NCBI GenBank assembly: GCA_033297205.1 | Contig: MU859064.1 | Location: 365,394 to 429,393, forward strand | DNA: 64,000 nt | Source: Pseudoneurospora amorphoporcata | Taxonomy: Eukaryota; Ascomycota; Sordariomycetes; Sordariales; Sordariaceae | Direction: 5' to 3' | Shown: one piece after another, positions 54,939 through 64,000 of the stretch | Layout of the letters: every line of letters starts with the position of its first letter | Position numbering within the stretch: the first letter of the stretch is position 1 | Notes under the pieces: model-generated | Database searches by the model: none | Told to the model about the DNA's origin: nothing | What the model saw: only the letters and a program-made list of their open reading frames with translations | Position numbers and translations under genes: made by a program

Positions 54939-57362
54939 TCACTGCTTCTCAACTTCAGTTGCTTGCGCCGTCGAATCGTCCATAGGTCTCGGCGGTAGGC
55001 TCCTCCGTCTATCGGTGGAATTACGTGGCGAGAGGGACAATAGCCGAGCGCTGCCGGCGCTGATGTGTCGTACGTGTCCCTTCCCGAGATTGACGCTCGT
55101 CGCTCGCCGAATCTCCTCGTCCTTAACATCCCCCGCGATTTCCGAGAGTTTGGGGCTTGCCTCGGGTGTACCACCCAATGAATTGAGATAACCTTCGAAG
55201 CTCTTCGTCCGGACGTTGGCAGGATGGCCGTGGATAACGACGGGCTGCCCTTCCCTGACAGACCCCCAATGAGGTTCCTCCTCCCAATCACTTGATGCCC
55301 GAGCCTCCCCACTGGACTGCCGGTTCCATCCAGGACGTTCACCACTAGCCCGTGCAACACGCGACAAATAATCATCATCCACAATGATTGATTCCTCATT
55401 GAGGTTTTGGTGCTCGGGAGAATGCTCGTATTCAATCTCGTTATCCGGCTCTGATGTTCGAGGAAGCTGCCTATATGGTGTCGTTGACCTCATGATGCTT
55501 GATGACTTTCGCCTTTTCGCCGAAAAGCGTCCGGATAGCCATGATGCCTCGGAATCTATGGAGGCAAGCGACATGGTGTGCGGTTCGGGGGTCATATTAC
55601 GCTCATCAGGGGGGCCGAAGGAAGAGGGCGTATGACGGAGTGCATCCATGGATCTCTGTTCTGATGATGTTGGTGTCTCATCTCTAGCGCCATCCGATGT
55701 CGCTACTCCTAGAGGATCAACACCGTGGTTTGGGTTAGGGGAAGCCTCGGTGATCGTGGGAGGGATCGAATCGCCCTCGTTCAAGTGTATCCTAGATCCC
55801 GGTGGTGAGAGCGGGAGCTCTGGAAGATCTTCACGGAAGCGCGATTTCGTGCGCTTCGGTACACCAGAGCTTACTCGTCGCGGGGTAAAATTGATTGGTG
55901 GCGTTGGCACCTGTAGTTGTGTTGTTTGCATCGAGTCTCGGGAGGTGTTGGAGAACGAAGACGGCCCACCGGAGCTTCGTCTGTTTCTGTTTCCCCACCT
56001 GAAGATGGATGCCCATGATAGTGGTCCTCTGGAGCTGCTGGTCTCTGACCCTCTCCGCATCTGTTCTGAGTGTTCCGTTTTTGCTAAGGAGGCTTGTCGA
56101 GATGATCGACCATTCGGGCTAAAGAAGGAACTCCTCGAATGCGGACTGGCTAATGATTCGAGGGGAGAAGTGGGGGTTTCGACTGGGATGCTTTCTGTGC
56201 GATGGAAAGATCGCAATGGATGTGATCGCACATTTTCCTCCTCCTTTCCCTCGTTAAATTCTTCCCTCGAACGCTTTCTCACTGGCCTGGAAAGCTCGTC
56301 CGATTCACGAATCCTTGATGACGTTACTACCGCAGACTCCGGGTCGATTCCCAAGCCCACAGCTTCACGGCCAAGAACGCCTCTCTCCAGGTTTGGAGGA
56401 GACTCCCTGCCTTCTTTCTGCGCTTCAACATCGTCGGCGCGCTGCTTTTCTACCCGTTTGGCAAGCATCGTCTGCGCATTTTCCTGTTCTCGTTGCCGTC
56501 TCCTTTCGCGCCGTCGTCGATCTCGTTCCATCAGCTCGCGGAGATCACTCGCGCTAAGATCATTAGCGAGGTCGTCAACACGTTTATGAGCCTTCAGTGT
56601 CGCCTCTGGTATGGGTTCTACGAGCTTCTTCTGGCGTTGTGAGGGTTTCTTGGCGAGCGGTGATGCGCCAACCTCGCCGTTTGTAGAGCCCTGTCGCGGA
56701 TGCGTGGCATATCGAAGGGTCGGTCTGGGAGCGAGTGCATTGAGCGCCGAAACCTTGTACGAAACCTGTTCGGAGTCTGATGATAAGGCCGAACTGAGGG
56801 ATTCGGGTACGGGTAAGGAGACATCGGAGGGCCTTTGACCCCTAAATCCAAGGCCATTCTTGAATCTCCTGCTGTCCTTCTTCATGGGGCGTCCCGCCAT
56901 CCAGTCCCCGGTTGCTGCTCGGATAGGCACATATGTGCTCATAGCTTTGATCTCGGCCTCCCGCGCACGATCTTCCCTCCGCCTTTTCTTGCTCGATTTC
57001 TTCCGTAGTAGGTCATCGCCGTCGCGTTTGTTGTGGAGGGTAGGCACGCGGAAGAAAACGTTTCGACCTAGGTCAGTGCTCGTGGGTCCCTGGAAAGTTG
57101 CTGCTGGTTCCGTCACTCCCCGTTTTGATTCAACGCTTGGCTTCCGCCCAAGGACTATCGAATCGTAACGCCCGGGGGAGAAGCTGTACGTGCGTGCTCT
57201 TCGCTGGAGTTTATGGGGCTCCGATCGATCCGGCCCTGCCTTTGCCTGTTCCGCTGCCGAAGCTTGGCCTATTGGGGTAACATCTCGGTGCCCATCGAAA
57301 TCCGTCGTGGCAGCGCGAGAGCGGCTTTTGCGGCTTTTCCGCCGGAATGGCCAGATTGCCAT
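54939..57362 (-). CDS. Conserved-looking unknown, basic N-terminus and coiled coil
   Basis: Single-exon gene of 807 residues with no recognised domain. The N-terminus is strongly basic (MAIWPFRRKSRKSRSR) and begins with a WPF motif. A segment with SPGRYDSIVLGRK, NVFFRVPTLHNKRDGDDLLRKKSSKKRRREDRARE and AMSTYVPIRAATGDWMAGRP looks conserved rather than random. A charged helix around residues 275-320 (ERDRRRRERRRQREQENAQTMLAKRVEKQ) should form a coiled coil. The rest is Ser/Pro/Arg-rich and probably disordered, with many SP and RxxS sites of the kind kinases use. The long uninterrupted frame and clean start support a real gene. A role at the cortex or cytoskeleton would be guesswork. Confidence 0.72.
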   Translation of the reverse strand: MAIWPFRRKSRKSRSRAATTDFDGHRDVTPIGQASAAEQAKAGPDRSEPHKLQRRARTYSFSPGRYDSIVLGRKPSVESKRGVTEPAATFQGPTSTDLGRNVFFRVPTLHNKRDGDDLLRKKSSKKRRREDRAREAEIKAMSTYVPIRAATGDWMAGRPMKKDSRRFKNGLGFRGQRPSDVSLPVPESLSSALSSDSEQVSYKVSALNALAPRPTLRYATHPRQGSTNGEVGASPLAKKPSQRQKKLVEPIPEATLKAHKRVDDLANDLSASDLRELMERDRRRRERRRQREQENAQTMLAKRVEKQRADDVEAQKEGRESPPNLERGVLGREAVGLGIDPESAVVTSSRIRESDELSRPVRKRSREEFNEGKEEENVRSHPLRSFHRTESIPVETPTSPLESLASPHSRSSFFSPNGRSSRQASLAKTEHSEQMRRGSETSSSRGPLSWASIFRWGNRNRRSSGGPSSFSNTSRDSMQTTQLQVPTPPINFTPRRVSSGVPKRTKSRFREDLPELPLSPPGSRIHLNEGDSIPPTITEASPNPNHGVDPLGVATSDGARDETPTSSEQRSMDALRHTPSSFGPPDERNMTPEPHTMSLASIDSEASWLSGRFSAKRRKSSSIMRSTTPYRQLPRTSEPDNEIEYEHSPEHQNLNEESIIVDDDYLSRVARASGERPGWNRQSSGEARASSDWEEEPHWGSVREGQPVVIHGHPANVRTKSFEGYLNSLGGTPEASPKLSEIAGDVKDEEIRRATSVNLGKGHVRHISAGSARLLSLSPRNSTDRRRSLPPRPMDDSTAQATEVEKQ

Positions 57363-58884
57363 GATGGTTCAGGTCAGACCTTTGGCAAGATGCCGTTGAT
57401 TTGCGACCCGAGAAGCTGTTATGGTTATGTGCAACTAGCTGTAAGATGGCAAGTATGGCTGGTTTCTCGTATTGTCTGTGTTTCGTAGTAGATGCGATCG
57501 GTTCATTCTGATCATGATTCCAAGGTGTGGTAAACCAAAAGAATGCGCTATGAGTGACCAAAAGGCCTACGAATCCATTGTAAGAGCCAATATCTTCAAA
57601 CCATGCTTAACCTATGTCGATGTAAGAGGCGTGGTGATGTGATGCAGAAGTGAGTAAATAGAGAGCGAGAGGAAGGGGCGGTTATTGCGTGGTGGCGATT
57701 CTTTGTCGCGACAATCTTGTCTGGGTGGTGGTGGTATATCCAAGTGTCGAGGGTAGTCAGGTACTGATCCAAATATCCAGGCGGTACAGGGCCTGGCCGG
57801 GTTCGTTTGGAGGTATGCCAAGGGAATGATGTTCTACTGGTAGAATTGTCAATGAGTGCCTTTGCCTTGTTGGAGTGATGAGTGCACGAGTGATGCAGTC
57901 GCGTTGATTCTTTGTTCTGCGGACGCTCTTCCACCACGCAACCAAACGATGTAGCATTCGGCTCTTGAAGGGACTCGGAGGCAAAACCAGGAGGTAGCAA
58001 CAAGTAAGAGGGATGTTGGCTGGCAGGCTGGGAGCAAGTCTAGCAAGGGAAAGAGAGAGCGAGGGCAGAGGTAGAAATGATCGACGTCCAATTTTTCCCA
58101 GTTGCTGGGTTGAGAAATGGGCAAAAAATAAGGTGGGGTGGGATCAGCTTCGAGGTATGACGAAGGGAGCAGCGAGAGGTATTATCGAGCCGTCCTGGGC
58201 CTTGTAACGTGTTGGATGTAATAGAAGTAGCTGCAGTGGCAGCTTGGGTGATGGAGGGGATCTTGGGGATAGCTTGCGTATTTGAGAGGCACAGCTCCCA
58301 CTTGGAGGTACACCGCGTTATGTGTATTGGGTTGAACAGGTAAAGAACAACTGGAGAGATTGGTATTACCTTTGTAAAGTGTAAGTACCTTATGTAACGC
58401 GGCGGGCCGGACGGGGAGAGGGGGCGGTCCCCTAGAGAAGAGGGAAAGATGAATGGAAATTGGAGGTGAGGTGCAAGAAGAATGAAGAAATCAATCAGCA
58501 GCCGAACGAGAGGAAGAGGGGGGCAAGAAGAGGGCAAGTGCCGCCTACAAGGTTACTTCCATCTGAGGAACCTGAAGCATGGGAGAGGAAAGGATGGAGG
58601 AGGTAAGCTCGTAACCTGGAAGGCAAAATAGATAGAAAAGATACCTTCCGTACCAGCCGGGGTATGAAGCAAGGTACGGATCCATTTTCCAGGATTCAAG
58701 TTCGCACTTTCTTCACAAAAGTCACCCAGCTTTTGGACAGCAGCACTTGCACTCAGTTTGGAGTGTGGAGTCGCGCTTTGGAGCATCCTCTTTTGAGGTA
58801 CCTTATCCCAACTGTCACCGCGTTGTCGTGCATGCGACGGATTGACTCCCTCCACCTGAAGCTGTCCTGACCTGACATCTGGCT

Positions 58885-58980
58885 GAAAAAAAAGAGCTCC
58901 CCGGCATCCCTGACAGCGTGCGTGCGTCTGAAGTCTGAAGTGGAGCTCTACCGACTGCGCTAAAATCTTAGGGCCTGCAG
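58885..58980 (-). ncRNA. tRNA-like or Pol III-derived fragment (A box plus T run)
   Basis: On the minus strand TAGCGCAGTCGGTAGAGC matches the tRNA D-arm/A box almost perfectly. About 70 bases downstream the strand runs into eight T, a Pol III terminator. The segment between has no proper anticodon arm or GGTTCGA B box, so it is not a working tRNA. A decayed tRNA or the head of a tRNA-derived SINE would fit. Confidence 0.35.
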
Positions 58981-61900
58981 CTAGGGCAAAGGTACTCCGT
59001 ACTCCGTATTTCGCGCGCGTATCATTGGCGTATTGAAATGTATTGGTATGCAGCAAGTGTGAATGTTACACGTGAAGTGGATCGTGGCGTCACTGGGCGA
59101 CCTCTTATTTTTCCTCTTGGTTCTTGGATGCAACTAATCATCCCTCCCCCGCCATCATCATGATAATCTCCCTCAACTTGCACGACTGCTCCTGTTTAAT
59201 TCGACTTGTCTTTTGCGCATTGCGTCTGGCGCAGCCCATCTCCGCACTTTTCTCCTCTCATCTCACATAGCCTCTCACGAGGTAGCTTACACACAAAGCT
59301 ACTGGACGCCGCAAGTGACGGACATATGCACCACGACCGATATGCTACCAATGAAATCATGGAAAACGGAAAATCTCCAACGGTCGAGCACGCCCATCGG
59401 TCATTGCCATGAAAATGGCAGGTGCCCCAAGCAGTGGCGGCAACCATTAGACTGCACCGAAAACGTGGTGGTGTGAAGCCCAACTGAAGCTCATGATAGG
59501 GCCCTGGGATGGGGCCCGGCTTGCCGTTTGAAACGGGCAAAGGAAATACCAGGACGTCAACACGGACGGGGCCCAGTCCGGAGTCGGATGCTCTGTGTCT
59601 CCCCGCCTGCATCGGGCTCTGGACGCCATATTGGCAAACTGAGCATCAGCTGGACATTGCTGACCATGAAGTTTCCCTTGGCCTTTGCAAATATGACCTC
59701 TCTAGGAAGAAAATCCCAATTGCCGAAATCTTATGGTTATGTGAGTCTACTCATACCTGGCATTTGGCATCGAGATTCACAGCAAAGGCCAGCTGGGTAC
59801 AATGAATTCTTGGCAGTCCGGAAATCGACCCGTCAGTAGGTAGGTATCTATCTTTTCTGGAGCCAGCGCTTATCTCTTGCTGTTTTCGTGTCATTGCTGG
59901 TTGACAATTCTCGGTCAATGGTTTCTGCACTTGCAAGCTTGCATTGCATGTCTGCTGCAATATTCGCACCCAACATACCTAGGTACATCTATCGTCGGCT
60001 CTTCCCAATGCGCATTGCAGACCAGCCATTTTATAACCACTGACAGGCGCAGAAGTCTCGGCCACTCCCTAGGTAGTCTGGGGTTGCCGTGGAGCGTGGC
60101 CGTCTGTAACCAGGCCCGAGACGCTCGTATCCGTCCTTGTCACAATGATCGCAGCCCCGCGGTAAGCTATACGGTATCATTCTAGTTTCTTACCACATCC
60201 AGTCTCCCTAGGGGCCCAGACCTGAAAATTACAAGGTTCTGTATCGGTAACAAACCCCAAACCGGGATACATGCCAGAGACGAGACGAGACTAGACGAGA
60301 CTACCGCACCCTCACACGATGACGGGAAGCTGGCTTGGTTCAGGTTGGTGGAGGCAAGAAATGGAGCTCCGTGTGTTCGTTCGCTAAAACCGAAACGACG
60401 GCATCGACGTGCGGGACCCCAAAAACTCCAATTTTCCCCTCTCCAGAATCTGGCAGAATCGGGGCGCGCTGGAGCCAATTATGTCATAGCAGGCCCCAAA
60501 AGTTCAGCCCATCGGAGAGCATCTCAATGAATTGGCGTCATCCTGTCTCTTTTTGTATGTACAAAGTCTTTATTGTGTTAAGCGAGCCCCAACAAACCTA
60601 GCTTCGCTCGTTAGTGCTTCCAAAAAAAGGATTCAGCCAGAGCATGCTGAATTCCAGGGGAGGATGACAAGGCACGTTGGATGATGGTTCGTGGTTTCGT
60701 GCCCAAACTTTCGGAGGTAACATCACCATCACCGTCGCTGTCGCCGTCGCCTCTCTCACGTTCGTGTTCAGCGCAATGGATCCAAAAGTTTGCGGCTTTC
60801 AGTTCCACTGTTCCACACGCAGCCCCCATGCAGTAGCGGCGGTCCACTCCTGGGGATGGTAACTAGAGGTAAAAAAAGCTGCCGATAGTGTCTGCAGGGT
60901 AGAGAGCGTCGTTCAACTACAGCGCGGCCCGGGGTCTGTCAGCTTGACACGTGTGTCGGCTGCACTTGAGATGTCCAGAGTTGCCAGAGTCACAGCAGCA
61001 TCCATATCCGAGCACAAAGGTCGTGGATAAGTATCTCTCTCCAAAAAGCCTCCCTCCTCGTCTAGGGACGGCGATAAGGAGTCAGAAGCAGTGAGAGGCT
61101 ATCACCAAACGCGAGCGTGGAGTTGAGGTGTTGTAGTGTAGGTTGCGCAGCAGCGCCCCCCCCCCTTGCGCTCAATGGCTGTCTTGGGCGGTCTTGATAC
61201 GAGATGGGTACCCAGTCTGAGATGCCTAATTCTGCAGGTGATGCCGTGTCCGGCCATCTCCTGTCGGTAGGACAGTGGGACTGGGGGAATCCACTCAGCG
61301 CTCGATCAAGCTGACGAACCAGGCACAAGAAGCACTGCATTCATGAGATCCATGAAATGGGCTACGATGCGTGGACGATGGGGCAGACAGCATCAACGGG
61401 CAACACGTGAACTGAACGGCACTTGTTGGATTTTAACCGAGAACCGCAACTGCACTTCCCGTTCACTTCAACATCGTACACGCTCGACCCAAACAAACAA
61501 GCACCCAGTAAGTCCCACAGCATGCCAGATTGAGAGGGGACAAGAGACTCCCCGGGAGCTTGCGGCGACTGCGCACAAGAGTACGGGCGTAGTTGGAGTT
61601 GTAACCACCAAGAAATTCGTCCAGGCCTGGAGAAAGCAGATAACGACGATGCTGCAAAAGGCTCACGACCTTTACATGAACCAGATTTCATGATATTTGG
61701 CAGGAGAAAGGAAAACCCAACCAGTCACACAAGGATCCCATTTCGGGGCAAGCACCCAAGCTCCATTGGCTTACAGCACGCGAGAGCTGTTGCGTGCCTG
61801 AATGGATATTGATGCGGGCTAGGTTCGGGGAATGGATGAGGCGCATCAGCCGTGGTTGCAATGGAACGAAAGACAACGCCGCCCGATTGTTCGTCGACTT

Positions 61901-62024
61901 TTGACAAAGAAAAAAGAAGAAAAAAAAGAAAAAAAAGGGGCCAAGAGGAAAAAGAAAAGCAAATTGAAAATGCGGGCTCACTGGGCTGGATGGGGTTCAG
62001 CACCTCATGGCAACCCGCTCGAGT

Positions 62025-62046
62025 CATCCATCCATCCATCCATCCA
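62025..62046. repeat. CATC tetranucleotide microsatellite
   Basis: Five and a half tandem CATC units in the gene-poor region. No function claimed. Confidence 0.8.
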
Positions 62047-63849
62047 GGGTAAAAGGCAAGAAAAGGTGAGATCGCGGCCATGTCCTCCCAGTCTGAGCGG
62101 GCTGCCGTCCGCCGCGGGAAGAAAAGGAGATGATGCCATTCCACGAAATTCACAACCCAGTCCATACCTAGCCCACGACGGCACGACGGTTGGACCCTTG
62201 CACTTTCTGGCCGGCTGTGTACAGCATATCTCATCTTATAATGCTGGAGTAAGATTCCGCTCGCTGTTATGAAGACAAGAACTTCACTCTCCTAGCAACA
62301 ACCATGTTGCCATGTTGATGGGCCCTTTTTGGTCCTATCACATTCCAACAGGGGATTGCAATGGCACCACATTCAAGGAATCACGGGGAACCGGGGGGAG
62401 AGGAGCTGTCCCTGGGCAGGTGTCACCAATTCTCAACTAGTCAGGGGAAATCAACCATCCATGGGGTGATCCGGTACCTGAAAAAGAATTGGATGATGAA
62501 TGGCGTGTAAGTGCAAACATCCAGGGTCCAGCTCTAGGTCCTCGTCTTGCCCTTCTCTTTGGCTTACAGTATGTTTCTCTGCTTTTCTTTCGTTCTCGTC
62601 ATCCGTCTGGACTCTGGTCGGACCTACCCTGGAGCAATTGGGCTGTATTTCTGCTAAATAACGGGCCAGCAAACCTTGAACCCTGGAGAGAAAGAAAAGG
62701 AAGAGCCCGCTGAACGACAGCCCTATCATCGAAAAAAAGTCAAAAAATAAGGACACTGGGATGGTTCCGAAAATCGAATGCCAAGAAACTGGGGTCTTCT
62801 TCACTTTGGACTGGGGTTGTTCCCGGGCCTCACCTCGTCCCCGGCCCCGTCTTCAACCTCACCATGAACATTTTTCCCGTGGTGTGTTTTCTCGCTTGTA
62901 CATACCTTTTCCCATGCCATAGAAATGACCGCGTCATTCGCATACCAGTTTCGACGACAACGACTAATCAACAGCAAAATATCCCAAAGAACCCAGCTCT
63001 CCCCATTCCACTCGCTTCCCATGTGCGCCTGCTAAGGATACCCGCACTCACATATTAAGCGCCATACCTAGGTACCAGCTCCCGCTACTCTGCAGACGCC
63101 TCCCCCGAACTATTTGGCGTCGTGACCGCCGAGGCACGCTTCTTGCTTCCCCTTCTTCTTTTTCGTTTCGCACCCCGGAACGCTGGTAAACCTGTAAGCT
63201 GGCTGTCGGTCCACGCCACATCCGCCATTTAGTCCGCCTCATCTCATGCTAATACGGTGTTCAGCTTCGTAACGCCTCCAAGACCTCCTCCTCTACTCAT
63301 TGCTACTTTGTTAATGTCAATGCTATTGCCGGATTGGAGGTACATGTACCTATGCATGTACTGCTGCAGAAGGAATACGGAGATATTCCGAGCAGTGATG
63401 GCGGTGCTTAACCGCCTGGAGAAGACGGGGGAGAAGAGTTCTCGCTCGCACCTCGTGCGAATGGGCTTCTACTTGCGCGTCCCCGAACTCGCCGGCGCCT
63501 AGAGACGTTCTTCTCGGTAGGTATCGGGGAAAAAGTGGCTGATTCTTCATGCTTGACACCGTCTCGTGTGTCCCCTCTTTTCTTCTCCGTTCTCTCGACT
63601 CTGCGGTCTCGGCATAACCTTCGGGTACTTCCTGCAATGGACAGGTGGGCATGAAAGTACATATGAAACAAAGTCTCCACAAGTCTGCGCCGACTGTGTA
63701 TGAAGCCCGGGAAGACCTGAAGACTTTGCGAAAGCCTAGGGCAAAGAAAAAAAAAACCGGATATGAAAAAGAAAGAGAGAAGGCAAAACAAGCAACAAGA
63801 CAGACAGGAAAACAGCAAAAGAATGGCAAGTAGAAAGAGGAGAAAAAAA

Positions 63850-63976
63850 ACATACAACACCTGGGATTCGCTGGTCGTCACCGACCCAACTACTAGTCAG
63901 GCGATTATGTCTGCTTATCTATGGGAGCGGGAAGGACAGGAAACGGGTCTTTTAATCACGTGGTAGGGTCAAAAAA
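63850..63976 (-). rRNA. 5S rRNA: 5S rRNA gene, divergent isotype or pseudogene
   Basis: The minus strand matches Neurospora 5S rRNA closely over its 3' two-thirds: CCCATAGATAAGC, GACTAGTAGTTGGGTCGG, TGACGACCAGCGAATCCC and GGTGTTGTATGT, followed at once by eight T (Pol III terminator). The 5' third is diverged and slightly longer; GACC.TACC is still recognisable, but the 5' end does not pair well with the 3' end to form helix I. Neurospora carries many dispersed 5S genes of several isotypes as well as pseudogenes, and this could be either. The internal promoter region (A box around TAGTAGTTGGG) is intact. Confidence 0.75.
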
Positions 63977-64000
63977 CTGAACCACCAGCTCCCATATCCA

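Larger units (their letters stand above)
57363..63849. other. 6.5 kb gene-poor region
   Basis: No ORF here shows a domain, a believable start or splice-linked continuation. It contains a tRNA-like fragment (58885-58980), a CATC microsatellite (62025-62046), A-rich tracts near 61910-61950, a run of about eleven C near 61160, and TACCTAGGTA palindromes near 59976 and 63065. A non-coding RNA or an unusual spliced gene cannot be excluded. Confidence 0.5.

Noticed and set aside
61725..62272. Overlapping ORFs of 146 and 169 codons on opposite strands
   Set aside because: They translate A-rich tracts and the CATC microsatellite.
63350..63881. Overlapping 157- and 167-codon minus-strand ORFs near the right edge
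   Set aside because: They run into the 5S rRNA gene and poly-T and are rich in Phe/Leu from A/T tracts.
1..64000. CRISPR arrays, operons, Shine-Dalgarno sites, riboswitches
   Set aside because: The genome is fungal and none of these was seen; spliced genes on both strands rule out bacterial organisation.

Overview
The window is nuclear DNA of a filamentous ascomycete, most likely a Neurospora or a very close relative in the Sordariales. The evidence is short introns with GTRAGT donors and CTAAC-type branch sites, C/A-rich leaders before ATGs, genes on both strands with no operons, a head-to-head pdx-1/pdx-2 pair, and a Neurospora-type dispersed 5S rRNA gene. From memory, pkc, pdx-1 and ppg-1 lie in one run of locus numbers in N. 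crassa (about NCU06544 to NCU06563), which fits this order. That recollection was not checked.

Layout. 0-5.4 kb: 3' end of protein kinase C (+), mitochondrial She9/Mdm33 (-), and a signal-peptide, Ser/Thr-rich, single-pass membrane protein (+). 5.8-9.6 kb: a large protein (-) joining a stonustoxin-like N-terminal half to a zinc-ribbon and an AIG1-type GTPase. 10.5-13.8 kb: divergent pdx-2/pdx-1, the two subunits of PLP synthase. 14.4-15.5 kb: Gln-rich FAR1-type DNA-binding protein (-). 16.5-21.9 kb: a wrecked NLR (SesB-like hydrolase, NACHT, winged helix, ankyrin repeats, acidic tail). 22.5-30.5 kb: ALG3, an eIF1AD homologue, a HAD phosphatase, a small secreted protein and a thioredoxin. 30.9-39.7 kb: a large membrane protein, a peroxisomal D-amino-acid oxidase and 3-hydroxyisobutyrate dehydrogenase. 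39.7-47.2 kb: a Bqt4-like nuclear membrane protein, Rho-GDI and PPG1 phosphatase. 50.0-57.4 kb: a zinc-knuckle/RS protein and an 807-residue conserved-looking unknown. 57.4-64 kb: about 6.5 kb without a convincing protein gene, ending in a divergent 5S rRNA gene.

Most genes are single-copy housekeeping genes with no shared pathway. The exceptions are the PLP synthase pair and a loose theme of cell-wall/Rho signalling (PKC, a sensor-like surface protein, Rho-GDI, PPG1). The accessory content is the stonustoxin-like/GTPase protein and, 7 kb away, the NLR relic. Both resemble intracellular defence or incompatibility proteins and are the best candidates for new biology. Exon coordinates were derived by hand from splice consensus, reading frame and conserved residues; every multi-exon model quoted has a total length divisible by three.
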